From: Polyporus tsugae
Lineage: Eukaryota > Basidiomycota > Agaricomycetes > Polyporales > Polyporaceae
DNA length: 64,000 nucleotides
NCBI GenBank assembly: GCA_024305745.1
Contig: JAHRBS010000014.1
Coordinates: forward strand, 1,991,501 to 2,055,500
Direction of reading: 5' to 3'
Made by a program: the position numbers and the translations under genes. Shown piece after piece: positions 1 through 11,504 of this stretch. Each line of letters starts with the position of its first letter. The first letter of the stretch is position 1. The notes beneath the pieces were generated by a model. It had not been told where the DNA came from and did no database searches. It was given only the letters and a program-made list of their open reading frames with translations.

Positions 1-1911
1 TGGCGAAAGCGAGCACATATGCGAACGTGTTGTCCCTCAATTCCAGCATGCGAACGCAAGCGTCGTCCTTTCTGCTATCAAGGTGCCTATTCCATCTTCA
101 CGTTCCTAATCCCTGGTGTGAGGTTAACACCCGTATTATCGCAGGTCGTAATGATTCACATGCGCGAAATCAACTCCGAGAGCCTCATCAAAACGCTCGT
201 CCGAAAAATGGCGCCACCATTAGTGACGCTCCTCTCTAACCCCCCAGAGGTGCAGTGGGTCGCGCTCCGGAATATCAACCTCCTGCTCCAGAAGCGACCG
301 GACATGCTTTCCAACGAAATGCGCGTGTTCTTCTGCAAGTACAACGACCCTCTCTACGTCAAAGTGGAGAAACTCGACATTATGGTTCGCCTGGCCACCG
401 AGAACAACGTAGACCCGCTGTTGAGCGAGCTGAAAGAGTACGCCCTGTGTCGTAATTCCATATTGGGTATGATGCGCTGACTGGGCTACGCTGTATAGAT
501 ACTCTCAGGAGGTCGACGTCGACTTCGTCCGGAGGAGTATCAAGGCGATCGGCCAGACTGCGATCAAGATCGACGAGGCGGCCGAACGTTGCGTTAACGT
601 TTTGCTTGAGCTAATCGGCACCCGAGTCAGCTATGTTGTACAGGAAGCTGTGGTCGTTATGAAGGTTCGTTGTGTCGCTGACCTTTCACCTTCCTAGTTG
701 TATGCGCCGCGAAGTGCGTTGGCTTACCACCGAGTCTTCGTCTTTGTGACAGGACATATTCCGGAAATATCCATCGACATACGAGGGCGTCATTCCGACG
801 CTATGCGCGAATCTCGACGAACTTGACGAACCCGAAGCTAAGGCATCGCTGATCTGGATCATTGGCGAGTACGCGAAGAAGATTGACAACGCCGATGAGC
901 TGCTTGGTATCTTCGTTGATACATTCACCGAAGAATCTTACCCTGTGCGTAGTCGTTACTCGCTGTTCTATCCTGACAAGATCGAAGAAGCTGAATTCGA
1001 TTCTGACTACGTCGCTTGCCGTGTTGTGTGGGGACGTTTATCATAGGTACAACTGCAAACGTTGACGGCTGTCGTGAAGCTCTACCTTCAAAAACCGGAG
1101 AGCTCGCAAGGGCTCGTGCAGAAGGTGCTCAACACGGCGACGAAAGACTGCGACTCGCCAGATGTTCGAGACCGCGCGTACATCTATTGGCGGTTACTGT
1201 CTACAGATCCTGGCGCTGCTAAGGTGCGTTGTCCACACACGGCAGCCAGCCCCGGGTCGCCGCCTTACTGTCACCCGTGCAGGCTGTTGTCTTGTCGGTG
1301 CGCCCGCCTATCACTCTTCCTCGAACGACAGTGTCGGCAGGGTTGCTGGAGGAGCTCTTGGGCGAGATCCCCTTACTTGCGAGTGTATACCACAAACCGG
1401 CAGAGACGTTCGTCGGCCAGGGACGCGTTGGTGCCGATTCAATGCAGCAGCGAAAAGGAACCGAGTGCGTACGCAGATGTCCCGATATCCAGATCGATGC
1501 TAACTTGGCCATGAGTGCAGTCCCGCAGACGACCGGCTCGCGACACAAAAAGCCCTCCAGACCGTCGCCGCAGGTCAGCAGGCCGAGAACCTCCTCGACT
1601 TCGACGACGACGTTCAGAACGACGGCCAGCCTTCCGGTCTCGCTGCGACCACCATCTTCTCGCAGACTCCCGCGGCAGCGAACCTCCTCGCGGGGACGTC
1701 AAGCAACCCGCTCGACGACCTCGTCTCCATTTTCGGCAATGTAAGCCTCACCGCGACACCAGCTACCCCTGCGGACGGGCTCGGCGGCTTTGGTTTTGGG
1801 GGAGCCCCACTTACACCAGCTGCACCGTCAATTACGCCTACAACACTGTCGCCCCAGCCTCCACAACAGCCGGTGCAGTCCGGTCAGGACGATTTGTTGG
1901 GTCTGTTCTGA
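1..1911 (+). CDS. AP-1 (or AP-2) complex beta subunit, beta-adaptin, 3' part
   Basis: Large subunit of a clathrin adaptor complex that links clathrin to cargo on trans-Golgi/endosomal membranes. The 5' half lies outside the window. Exons read as 1-82, 145-446, 499-664, 753-944, 1047-1223, 1283-1464 and 1521-1911, all in phase. The trunk solenoid is clear: [18 protein letters not shown], then [52 protein letters not shown] and [13 protein letters not shown], all hallmarks of beta-adaptins. After [13 protein letters not shown] comes a short Ala/Thr/Pro-rich hinge ending in DDLLGLF and a stop; the C-terminal appendage of animal beta subunits is absent, as in short fungal beta subunits. This favours AP-1 (APL2-type) over AP-2, but the missing N-terminus prevents a firm choice. 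Last exon uses the frame running through [12 protein letters not shown]. Confidence 0.9.
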
Positions 1912-2529
1912 ATTTGTCCTTCACGAGTACTAGAGGCTTGAGTGTCGCTGTCCTTTTCTCGCGTGTGTACGTTCCGTTGTTGTCTATAGTGTAATAATGC
2001 TTTTCTCCGGACCCTCTTGTGTCTTCACTAACTCAGCTTTCAGTTCGGGTGAGGTGAGCGCTGAAGTCCATCTCGCGTTGTTGTATGACGCTGACGGAGG
2101 GTGGGCCTTTAAGCTTCGTGCAGAAGTTCAGCGCTGTACATAATAAATTCAAGTCGAGTCATGCCAAGTCATTGCGGTACCGAACCGCCATTAGGCGGGT
2201 GACAACATCCATCCCTTCGCGCCGTCGTATATACCGATCTTGGGAAATCAAAATGGGCGAACCCCTCTGCTTGGGTATAGTGGGCATGCTTGTGCACGAA
2301 AACTACTTCACTAAGACAGTGGTCATGGTGTGTTCCAATGCGCATTTATTCGTACAATAGTCTATCGACAGGCCTGATCTAGCAGATACGACCTCACATT
2401 CCCTACTAACGCCGATTTTATAGAATCCGCCACCTAGCTCAACGCGTCCGATCAATTGTCGTCTGGGAGACTGCTGTAGCGTATGTGCCTGGGAGAGTCA
2501 TCCTCGGGACCGAAAGGCCAAGGTGCGGG
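1912..2529. other. Intergenic: 3' flank of the adaptin gene and upstream flank of the oxidoreductase
   Basis: No open frame here has coding character or similarity I recognise. It holds the adaptin 3' UTR and the promoter of the MDR oxidoreductase gene. Confidence 0.6.
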
Positions 2530-2536
2530 TATATAG
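2530..2536 (+). promoter_or_regulatory. TATA box of the MDR oxidoreductase gene
   Basis: TATATAG in a GC-rich setting, 65 nt upstream of the ATG at 2601. Position and sequence fit a core promoter; no mapped transcript supports it. Confidence 0.45.
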
Positions 2537-2600
2537 GAACTCGAGGATGGCAAGGAAAGTCGATGCTCCTAGCACCTCGTCTGCGAGCGCCTTCATCACC

Positions 2601-3888
2601 ATGTCTTCTCAGCAGAAAGCCCTCTTTCTCCAATCCAAAGGCGGACCGATCCTCATCCAAACCACCGATATCCCCAAGGCCGGGCCTGGAGAGCTACTCG
2701 TGAAGGTGGAAGCCGCTGCGCTGAACCCGATTGACTGGCAAATCCAAGCGTTTGGACTCTTCATCGAAAAGTACCCGTGCATCCTCGGCTGCGATGGGGC
2801 TGGTACCATCGTTGAAGTTGGCGAAGGAGCGAAGTCGTTTGCCGTCGGCGATCGAGTGTAAGCCCGACCGTCACAACCACCGCTTCGCCGCTAATGACAT
2901 CTACTCCAGTGTATTTCAAGGAGCCCTCGACCCCGTGCAGCAGTCGCTGAACGGAACGTTTGCTCAGTATACTCTGGTCGTCGCCCAGTTTGCCGCTAAG
3001 GCAAGTCATCACCACTCTCATTCAGCTCCACTCAACTCTCATGCGGCCCTCTCCAGATACCGGTTAATGTATCGTTCGATGCTGCTGCAACCATTCCTAT
3101 TGCCCTGCCAACTGCTGCTCTCGTTTTATACAACGAAGATCCGTCTACGCAGTCGGTAAGGCTTACCCCACCCTGGGCTGAGGGTGGTCGCAGCAAGTAT
3201 GCGGGCAAGTCGGTCCTCGTCCTCGGGGGATCTTCTTCCATCGGACAATACGGTCAGCCACCTCCTTATACCACTATAATGAGATTGGTATACTGACGTG
3301 TTGCTTCGGCGTTGTAGTGATCCAGCTCGCTCGTCTCTCGGGTTTCTCCCCGATTATCGCAACCGCCTCGTTGCACAACGCCGAGCACCTCAAGTCACTC
3401 GGGGCGACTCACATCGTTGATCGCAACCTACTAGGGGAACAGCTCCAGGCAGAAGCGACAAAGCTCGGGGGCGGCCTCTTCGATCTCGTGTACGATGCCG
3501 TCTCCCTCCCTGAGACCGTGCCCGTTGGGAACGCCTTGACGGCGCCTGAAGGAGATCTTGTTGTCGTCTCGCCTGCGGGGCTCCCCCAAGGAGGCGAGGC
3601 GAACAAGAAGGTGCATCTTACGCGGGGTCTTCTCATTATGCCGACTAACCATGTCGTTGGCGCGAGCTTACTCGCGTACTTGCCCAAGCTGCTCGGAGAC
3701 GGCGACATCAAGGTGTGTAGGCATGAAGTGACGCCTCTGCTGGAGCTGATGGTCGTCATATACTTCAGCCCAACCGCACTGAGGTACTCACGGGCGGCCT
3801 CGCCAGCGTTGCCTCTGGTCTGGAACGTCTGAAGAACAAGCAAGTCAGTGGGACGAAGCTCGTGGTGTTGCCCCAGGAGACGGTCTAG
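2601..3888 (+). CDS. Zinc-independent medium-chain dehydrogenase/reductase (ToxD / trans-enoyl-reductase-like)
   Basis: A 352-residue NAD(P)H-dependent oxidoreductase of the MDR superfamily. Exons 2601-2857, 2910-3000, 3057-3252, 3318-3712 and 3769-3888. The N-terminal GroES-like fold shows the family landmarks PGELLVKVEAAALNPIDWQ and LGCDGAGTIVEVGEGAKSFAVGDRV; the Rossmann domain begins at VLVLGGSSSIGQYVIQLAR and continues SPIIATASLHNAEHLKSLGATHIVD. The zinc ligands of classical alcohol dehydrogenases are not apparent, so this belongs with enoyl reductases, quinone oxidoreductases and ToxD-like proteins common in fungi. Substrate cannot be told. The second intron (3001-3056) begins with GC (AAG|GCAAGT), a rare but valid GC-AG intron. 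No polyketide or other biosynthetic gene lies beside it, so a stand-alone reductase role is likelier than a cluster enzyme. Confidence 0.88.
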
Positions 3889-4356
3889 AACGGTGAATGG
3901 AAATGCAGCTCGTCATATCTTGTGCAGATTTTTTGTAAAGGAATCACTGTTTGGGCTCGTCTGTTATCCAACATCTCACAGGTGTTCGGTAACCAAGTTT
4001 GACAAACTCATGGTTCAGTTATTTTACAAAGGGTGCCGCCGGACGGTACCCGATGCAACCATAGCGCTGCCTTGCTGAAATGTGTGTACGGTGTAGCAAT
4101 AGTGCAACAACCAGTGCTCAAGAATGAATGAAGGTGAGCGGTGCCAAATAAGTGGTACATCGAGTAGCGTGTAGTAGATCTACAACGGGTCTACTGTATC
4201 AAGAACCAAAGCGTACACGGTACAGTATGTAAACTAAACGGAGCGAATGCGTACTCTAAGTAAATACGGGGGAAGCGCGGTATGCTACTATAGTGGTTGG
4301 ATAATTGTACATGACGAATAATGTACGAACAAATCACGCTGGATCAAATGAGGCGA
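3889..4356. other. Intergenic region between convergent genes
   Basis: Convergent 3' flanks of the oxidoreductase (+) and helicase (-). Relatively AT-rich, presumably 3' UTRs. Nothing else seen. Confidence 0.6.
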
Positions 4357-7300
4357 TCAGTGGGGCAGCTCACTTTGCTGGCGGTTGCGCTCCTTCTCGC
4401 GGTTGCCGATGCTGGTCATACCAAAGAGCTGCATGAAGTCCGTAAGCCCATCGGTGTTGCCATTGTCTGTAGAAACACGTACCGCCTTGATCTGCTTGAC
4501 GCTCAGCTTGGTCAGCTTGCCACCACCGCCTTCTCCAAGAGCAGCACCCGCGAGATCTGGGAGGGGGACAGATTAGAATAGACGAAAACCGCACGTACAT
4601 GGGGATGCTTACTGAGTTTTGTCTCCTGTAGCGCGAGCATACTAAACGAAGGTCGAAGGACATAAGCAAACATATTTGACTCCTCTAAATGCCAGGCTTA
4701 CCGCTCCTCGATGGTATTCCGGATGACAAGACGCTTGACGAAGACTTCCTTCTCCTGGCCCAGTCGGTGCACACGGTCGTACGCCTGCGACTCAGCAGCG
4801 TAGTTCCAAGACAAGTCCAAGCTACACACAAGTCAGCAACCGTGCGGGAGACAGCGACATTGACGACATACTTGATGACACGGTTGGCGGAAACAAGGTT
4901 CAAGCCGACACCACCACACTTGATACTGTGCAGCGCCCGTCAGCATTGGGTATGATATTTCGGCCAAGCATCGTAAACTTACCTGATGAGGATGACCTTT
5001 GGCCCGCCGATCTGCCTGAACTGCGCCAAACAAACCTCCCTCGCCTCCCGACTCATCCCTCCATCGTACCTCAAGCTCCGAATTCCGTGCCGGAAGAAGA
5101 TCTGCTCGCACAGATCCAGCATCGACGTCCCTGTTATGGTTCACGTTCCCCAGCCACCCGTCAGCACCCCTCACAATACAGCAAAGCGCAGGCGGATAGC
5201 TAGCGCACTCACACTGCGAGAACACGATCGTCTTGTCCCCCGTCGACTCCCACTCCTTCAGGTACCTGACTAGCTGCAGCATCTTCGCGCTCGACTCGAC
5301 GTTGCTCCCGCCCTGCTTCCACGTCTCGTACAGGTTCGCGTTCGGCGCCGGAGGCTCCTCGGAGCTGTCCCGTGAGTTCGCTTGTCTCTTGTTTGGCGGC
5401 TTCGCGCCATTGGCCCTGCTATTGCCTTTGCCCTTCTTCAGAGCATCCGACTCGGACTCAGACTCCGAATCGCTCTCGCTGCTCTCCATATCATCGTCAC
5501 TATCTGCCTTCTTCCCCTTAGCCCTCGCCTTCCCGCCAGCGGCCTTGCCCTTCTTCGCGGGTGCCTTCTTGGTCGGCGCCTTCTTGCTCTTAGTCCTGCC
5601 CTTACCATCCCTTGGAGAACTCTTCAACATCGTCGAGATGTCTGGCATGCTATCATCTGAATCCTCGTCGCTGCTCGACGCCTCGTCAATGTCGCTGATG
5701 TTCATGATCTCGAGCTTAGGCTTCTTGGCGGCTGGGGGGCTGCTGTCGCGGCGCTTCCGCGCCGCGCGGACCGCCGCACGAACCTCCTCCTCAGATGGCA
5801 TAAACGCGCGGGCGAGGAAGAGGGTGTTAGGGCGGACGTCCTGCATCTTCTTGCATGTCGGGCCTGTGGGTAGAGTTATCAGTGACCTGCGGAGGAAAGA
5901 TGTGATGGTAAAGGCGCGTACAAGGCCGGAGCCCCTTGGCGGCGGCGGTCTCGAACTCCTTCTCGATGCGCAGGTTCTCCTTCTCATCGTTGTTACCGCT
6001 GCGAGAAGGAGCCACAGGTGAGATGGTATATCAACGTGGGTGCAGAAGCCCTCAGGCACTCACAAGATCCCGTTGTGTTCAATGTCCGAGGTGGCGAGGG
6101 TTTGTACACATTCTGCCACGGGATTCAGTACCATGCCTGCGATGTCGTCCAATAAATATGGTATGCGCACCTTCGCAGATCTCATGGCCGCAGGACAGAA
6201 TACGGCCATTGTTCTCAAGGAACACTATGACGACATCATGCATAGTTAACAATCTGTTCAAAGACAGATGCGCCCAAACAAACCAGTACGTACTGTCTCC
6301 ACACCGAGGGCAATTCGAGTCCTGCGTATCGTCGTCGTCATTCTCCCATGCCATCTCGAGTGCCTTCGCGCGGTCCATGAAGCGTTGCTTGAGCTGTATG
6401 TCCACCGCGTACACTCCATAATTAACAGCACTGCGACGAAAAAACTACGAGAAAACATACAGTGTTGACCCATTTGGAACCCATGAGCCTCGCAGCACGC
6501 GCGAGCTCCTTGTCGCTCTCCGACCCGAGTAACGCTGTCGGGTCGTCGAAGCCTTCCGTCTCAGCCTGTCACCAACACGGATGAGAATCGCAACGGGAGA
6601 AACGAGAATAAGGGCGCACCAAGACCAGATGCGGGTGCGCGCATATCTGGCGCAGGCGGAGGATCAAGACCAGCACGTATTGGTGGCTGTAGAGGTGATG
6701 AGTATATGAATATATGCGCAATTTGAATCACAAGTTAAAACACACGTACTTCTTGACGAGGGTGTTGTCTCGGATGAACCTGTTGACCTGTATCTGGGCG
6801 CGTTTCTCGAACGCGTCGTATAGCTACAAGACGGAATGGTGAGCATATGGCATATGTCCGCAACACTCTGACATATTGATTCACATCGCGCTCGTCCTCG
6901 GAGAAATCAAAGGTAACCATTTCGATATGCTTAGGCAGGAGCTTAAGTATCGGCTCGCCGTCCTGCACACATCCAGCTCGATGAGTACGGGTGCGTCGCA
7001 AAGCATGAACACATATTACTCACCAGCTTCGCGTCTTTCGTCCTCCGCAGCAATATCGGCATGAGCACGCTTTGGGCGCGATGGCCTGGGGTCACATTAG
7101 ACGTTCGGCAACGGGAAAGCGCACACATGTGTTCATTGACAAGCCGAAAGCTACCTACCAGCAAGTGGCGCGTCTTCTAGCTGCACTTTCGCGATATACG
7201 CATTGAAGTCTGTCCAATCACTGAATATATGCGCAATTCTCGTGTCAGTACCGCGACACAGCAGCCTTGCTACATTGAATACGCACTTGAATGGCCGGAA

Positions 7301-8874
7301 GCGTCCGAAGCGAAGGTATCCGTAAATGTCGGCCCTGTCATTCCCCGGTCCGTTCAGCCTCACAGCTCCAACGAAAGAGATGGACAAAGACAACGTACAG
7401 GGTATTTGTGATGGGCGTGCCGGTGAGACACCAGCGGTACTTGGAACGGATCATTGCGACCGCCTTACTGCAGCGCGTGCTGCGATTGCGGATGAACTGT
7501 GCCTCATCGAGGACAACACGGAACCACTTGATCTGAGACATCGGTCCACTGAACAGGGAATGCATATATGAGTGTAGGGGAGTGATTAAAGGTGAGGAAG
7601 TTTGAACATACCCATGGTTTCTGAGCCAGTCCAGCTCCTCGTCGCTCTCTACGTCTTCAGGAATGCTGAAGTCTAAATTGAGTGTATGATACGTTGTAAT
7701 GACAATCTAGGCGGCCAAGTTAGCACGCATGCAAGATACAGTAAGCGGAGAAAAAGGGCACATACATCCTTCTCAGCCAACAGATCCGGATCCTTGATCT
7801 TGTCCTTCCCGTGCTGTATATGCACGTCCCAGATGCCGTTCGCCTTTGTTTCGAGCTCTTCCTTCCACTGCAGGAGGAGCGCGGCGGGCACGACGATGAG
7901 GGTCGAGCGGTGCTCATCCTCCTCAGTCGGCTGGTTGAAGAGCATGGTCGCGATCATCTGCACGGTCTTGCCGAGGCCCATGTCGTCGGCAAGGATGCCG
8001 CCCTTGTGTGGGGAGTTGCGTTCCTGGTCGACCATCCAGCTGACGCCGATAACCTGGTGCGGGAGAAGACGGACTTCCATGCCCGGGAGGTAGTCGCGCA
8101 AGCTGGGGGAAGAGGTCAGACAAATTTCTTGAACCAAGAAACTGCGTCATATGAGACACGAGGCTCTCGGGGAGAAGTGGCGTGCTTCTCTTAGAGTCCG
8201 GTATGGTGCTTTCCAGATAAAGTATCGGCTTCCGCTACCCGAGGTCTTCTCAGATCCGAGGACCCTTACTTACGAAATGGTTCTGATTGGCGAGGGGAGA
8301 AAGGTAAATAAACTCACTCTTGGAGCCCGAGCTTCTCCATGGCCTTCTGCGTCGTCAAGCCGTTCCCGGCGTTGTCAATGCCTCGCGACACAAACTCGGC
8401 CAACCTGCACGAGAGACATCATCAGTTTCCAGGTCTCTGTTCAGCATAGCTTCAGAGCGGCGAAACAAAGTGCACTCACTTCATATCTTGGTCGGGGCCT
8501 CCTCGATCTATCGCCCGGACAACGCTCTCGTTGTCATAATTCAAATTGAAGCCCTGTCCGGCTGCGAGCTGGGTCCCTCGGGGAGGGGCTGGGGAGGAGC
8601 CTGTGTCGTCGCTGTCTTCGTCAAAGCCATGGTCCGGGGTCTTCCGCTTCCGCTGCGTCGACCCAACAAGGCCGAGAAACGATGTCCCGTGGTTGAAGGA
8701 CGACGAAGGTGGGACTAGCCTTTGTTTAATAGGAGTCTGGAGACCCAAGGACGTGGGCGGCAATAAGGGAGGGAGTGGCGTCTGAGCAGTGTTGTAGAGG
8801 AAGTCGGGATTGTCGAGCGCAGCGAGGACGCGCGACTTGCGCTGGGTCGACGGAGGTTTGGGAGGATCAGTCAT
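4357..8874 (-). CDS. SNF2-family ATPase with internal RING finger (Uls1/Rrp-type, Rad5/Rad16 subfamily)
   Basis: Likely nuclear DNA translocase and SUMO/ubiquitin-linked ligase of the Rad5/16-like SNF2 group. Start chosen at [10 protein letters not shown]; the last codons read NRQQSELPH. Order of parts: disordered N-terminus (about 170 residues); helicase domain 1 with [16 protein letters not shown], Walker [28 protein letters not shown], the DEAQ box [11 protein letters not shown] and [17 protein letters not shown]; a C3HC4 RING split by introns (NCPRCGD, then ILSCGHEIC, then CPTCKKMQD); a long Lys/Ser/Asp-rich insert at about 5400-5760; and helicase domain 2 with [26 protein letters not shown] and DRVHRLGQ. 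No HIRAN domain is visible, which favours Uls1/S. pombe Rrp1/Rrp2 over Rad5. Ten or more short introns interrupt it. It follows the serine hydrolase gene on the same strand. Confidence 0.88.
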
Positions 8875-9090
8875 GGTGGATGGGGAGAAGGAGGAGCGCG
8901 ACGCGTCGCGGTCTTGAGCTTGCAATGACTCGCGACCCGGTCCGCGGGCCACGCGACCATCCCTAGATTAGACGCCCTATATGCTTTTGATCGGGAAAAC
9001 CACTGTAGAGAATCATTTAGCTTACGCGGTGACGAAAGATCCAGCCACACTAGATAGACTATGTTACATAACGCAGAGTCAGGAATACCG

Positions 9091-11137
9091 CTACAATCTG
9101 CAGACGTCGCTAGCGATGGTTCGCTGAGTGCACGCACTCAAGTCCTCAGTGAACCAAGCATCGCCCGTCTCCCTCAGCCCGCCCCCGATCTTCCTCTTCC
9201 GCGACGCAGCGGCCTCCGCGTCGATTACGAGCGAGAAACCCTCCACTTTCCCGTCCCGCACCTCGAACTCGACCGTGCCCTCGCCCTGCCCCGCCTCTGC
9301 AGTCTCGAACGCGCTCTTGTTCTCCCCATAGCCGTTCGGGAAGAGCGCGGTGAACGTTATCTTGAAGACGTCCCCGGAGCCATGTTTTAGCCGGACGTGC
9401 GTGGACCAGACGGTGGGATACGTCGCATAGAGCGTGCTCTCAAGCGTCGAAGAGTTGTGGATCGTAGCGAAGTCAGAGATGACCTCGTTGCAGTGAGCAG
9501 ACTGGTTCGCTGATGAACAGAGCTGGATCGGGAGGTACCCAGGTGCGGAATATAAGCCGGCGTAGTCCGCCAGCTTGAGCGACGGCGGTTTGGTATCTGG
9601 AGTGGTCGTTTCCCCCATCACGCCAGCGCTATGAAGATGTTAAACAGGCTTTTGAGGAACAATAGTGTAGTGGTAGGCACCTCATGTCGTTCATGGTGGC
9701 CGGTAGAACGCCCAGAATCTCGAACAAAATCCGCCCGAGTATCTGGAAGTTCCAAGAAGCTTTGTCATCCGCGTTGCTCAAAATGACGATGCCGAGGTTG
9801 CCGTTCGGGGAAAACGCAACGAGGGTCGAGAACCCAGGAATGCCACCAGTGTGCAGCAAGATCTACGACATGATCCGTCAATATCATGCGACGTAAACCA
9901 AAGCAAGCTCACTAACATCGGCCGTTCCAACGCTGGTCCGCATCCAGCCCATCCCGTACCCGACGATACTACTACCGTAAGACGGCACCGGCTTTCCTGA
10001 TACGATAATCTGCGAGGTTGTCACTGCGTCAAACACACTTTGTGGAATAACCGTCTTGTTCGTCGTCGGGTCCTGGCCTTCGTTCAGCAGCACTGAAAGC
10101 CACCTGACCATATCCTCTGTGCTCGAGATGATTCCCCCGGGACCCGCCTTTAGGTGTGCGATACTCTCATCAAACCAGAACGGGATACGCCGGCCAAAAG
10201 CGGTCCAAGTGTGGGTCAGCAGCCCCGAGTCGATCGCGGCGGTGGGCGATAACGTGGAGGTGCTCATCCCGAGAGGTGTGAAGAGGCGCTGCGCGACGAA
10301 TTCGGCATAGGACATGTTGGCATAATGGGAGATGAGGTACGCCCCAACGACGAAGAACTGCCATGCAGGTGTAGCATTCACACTGAGATGCAGTAGGTGA
10401 GGGATACGGGGATGTATGCGCACCTGGTTGTTGTACGACCACTTCTTTCGCAGCTCGAACGCTGTCCGGAGCGAGCTCATTCGGCGTATGACATCCTCGG
10501 GAGTATCTCCAGGCCTGTAGCTGTAGTCGTGCCTCGGAAGGCCGCTTGCATGCCCCAAAACATCAGCGATACTCGCGTCGCGAGCTGCCCAGTCGTCCCC
10601 GTCCAGATCCTGCAAAGCCCAGCCCAACTCCTTGGGGACGATGTCGGCTATCTTGGTCTCCCAATCGAAACGCTTCAGACCAGGAGGAAGGGGTGTGACG
10701 TTCTTGCCCTCTGCGTAGTCTTCCATTAGCAGTCCGATAGACGTCGCGAGGAACGCCTTTGAGCACGACGCTATGCCAAACAGCGTCTTTTCTCCAGGTG
10801 CGCAGCCTTAGACACGATACGAATAGAGTTGAATTCAGTGAGGACGTACATCTGGGGTGAGGTCGTGTCCATTTCCCTCCTCCGTCTTGCGCCCTGAGGA
10901 CGCAAGCTGCACGATGGGCTCCTTGACTTCTCCAAGACGCACGACGCCAATTGAAATGCCCGGAATGGAGCCGTTCTTCCTGATCTCGTCGACAAACGAG
11001 AGAAGGGGCTGGGATACTAGACTGTCCGTCTGACGGAGTTTGGTAGCGGGTGAAGTGAATGGCTGCTGTGTTGCCGAGGTTCCACTCCATGTTGCCGCAG
11101 CAACGAGGAGGATATAATGGACGGACAATCGAGCCAT
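9091..11137 (-). CDS. Secreted beta-lactamase-related serine hydrolase (class C / D-aminopeptidase-like)
   Basis: Serine hydrolase of the beta-lactamase/penicillin-binding-protein fold (PF00144 type), probably extracellular. The start MARLSVHYILLVAAATW opens a hydrophobic signal peptide. The catalytic motifs are all visible: SxxK as ASCSK in LFGIASCSKAFLA, YxN as WSYNN, and the KTG-box equivalent as HTGG in LLHTGGIPGF. Other family landmarks are LGHASGLPRHD, GPGGIISSTEDMVRW and VAFSPNGNLGIVILSNAD. A C-terminal beta-rich domain of about 170 residues follows (YAGLYSAPGYLPIQLCSS and onward), ending SDVCRL and TAG at 9091. Roughly 600 residues, several short introns. Substrate is unknown; fungal relatives are mostly uncharacterised. 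A decayed tandem copy lies 2.6 kb away beyond TAH18. Confidence 0.88.
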
Positions 11138-11504
11138 GATATCCGAGGAGGACGGTCAACTGTAGGTGGCCGCAGCCTGCCGCAGCGCACTGGATATACT
11201 TATGTATGCGGTGGATATTGGCTTTCTTCTCCGCTTTCAATGTCAAGTTTTCGAGGATCCCCGAAACGTTTGAACTAGGTGAGCCACAGCATCTGACATC
11301 GATTCAGAGATAAGGATTTAATTGCTGCAACTCTCAGCTTTACTCACGTTGTCGACCTGTTGTCGACGAGACGGAGCGAGGATGAGGAGGTCGAGGACGA
11401 CGGCGACGACCGTAAGGCCCCGGTCATTGGTAACAAATTGTAGATACCCGGAAGTCGCCGATAGTCATAGATCTAAGCGCTGCATAAAACTTATCAGATA
11501 ACCC
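11138..11504. promoter_or_regulatory. Divergent promoter region between serine hydrolase and TAH18
   Basis: 367 bp separate the two divergent start codons, so both promoters must lie here. No clear TATA box or other named motif stands out. Confidence 0.5.

Noticed and set aside
5233..6021. 262-codon plus-strand open frame
   Set aside because: Antisense to the charged insert of the SNF2 gene; the Leu/Ser-rich translation is the shadow of Lys/Ser/Asp codons in GC-rich DNA.
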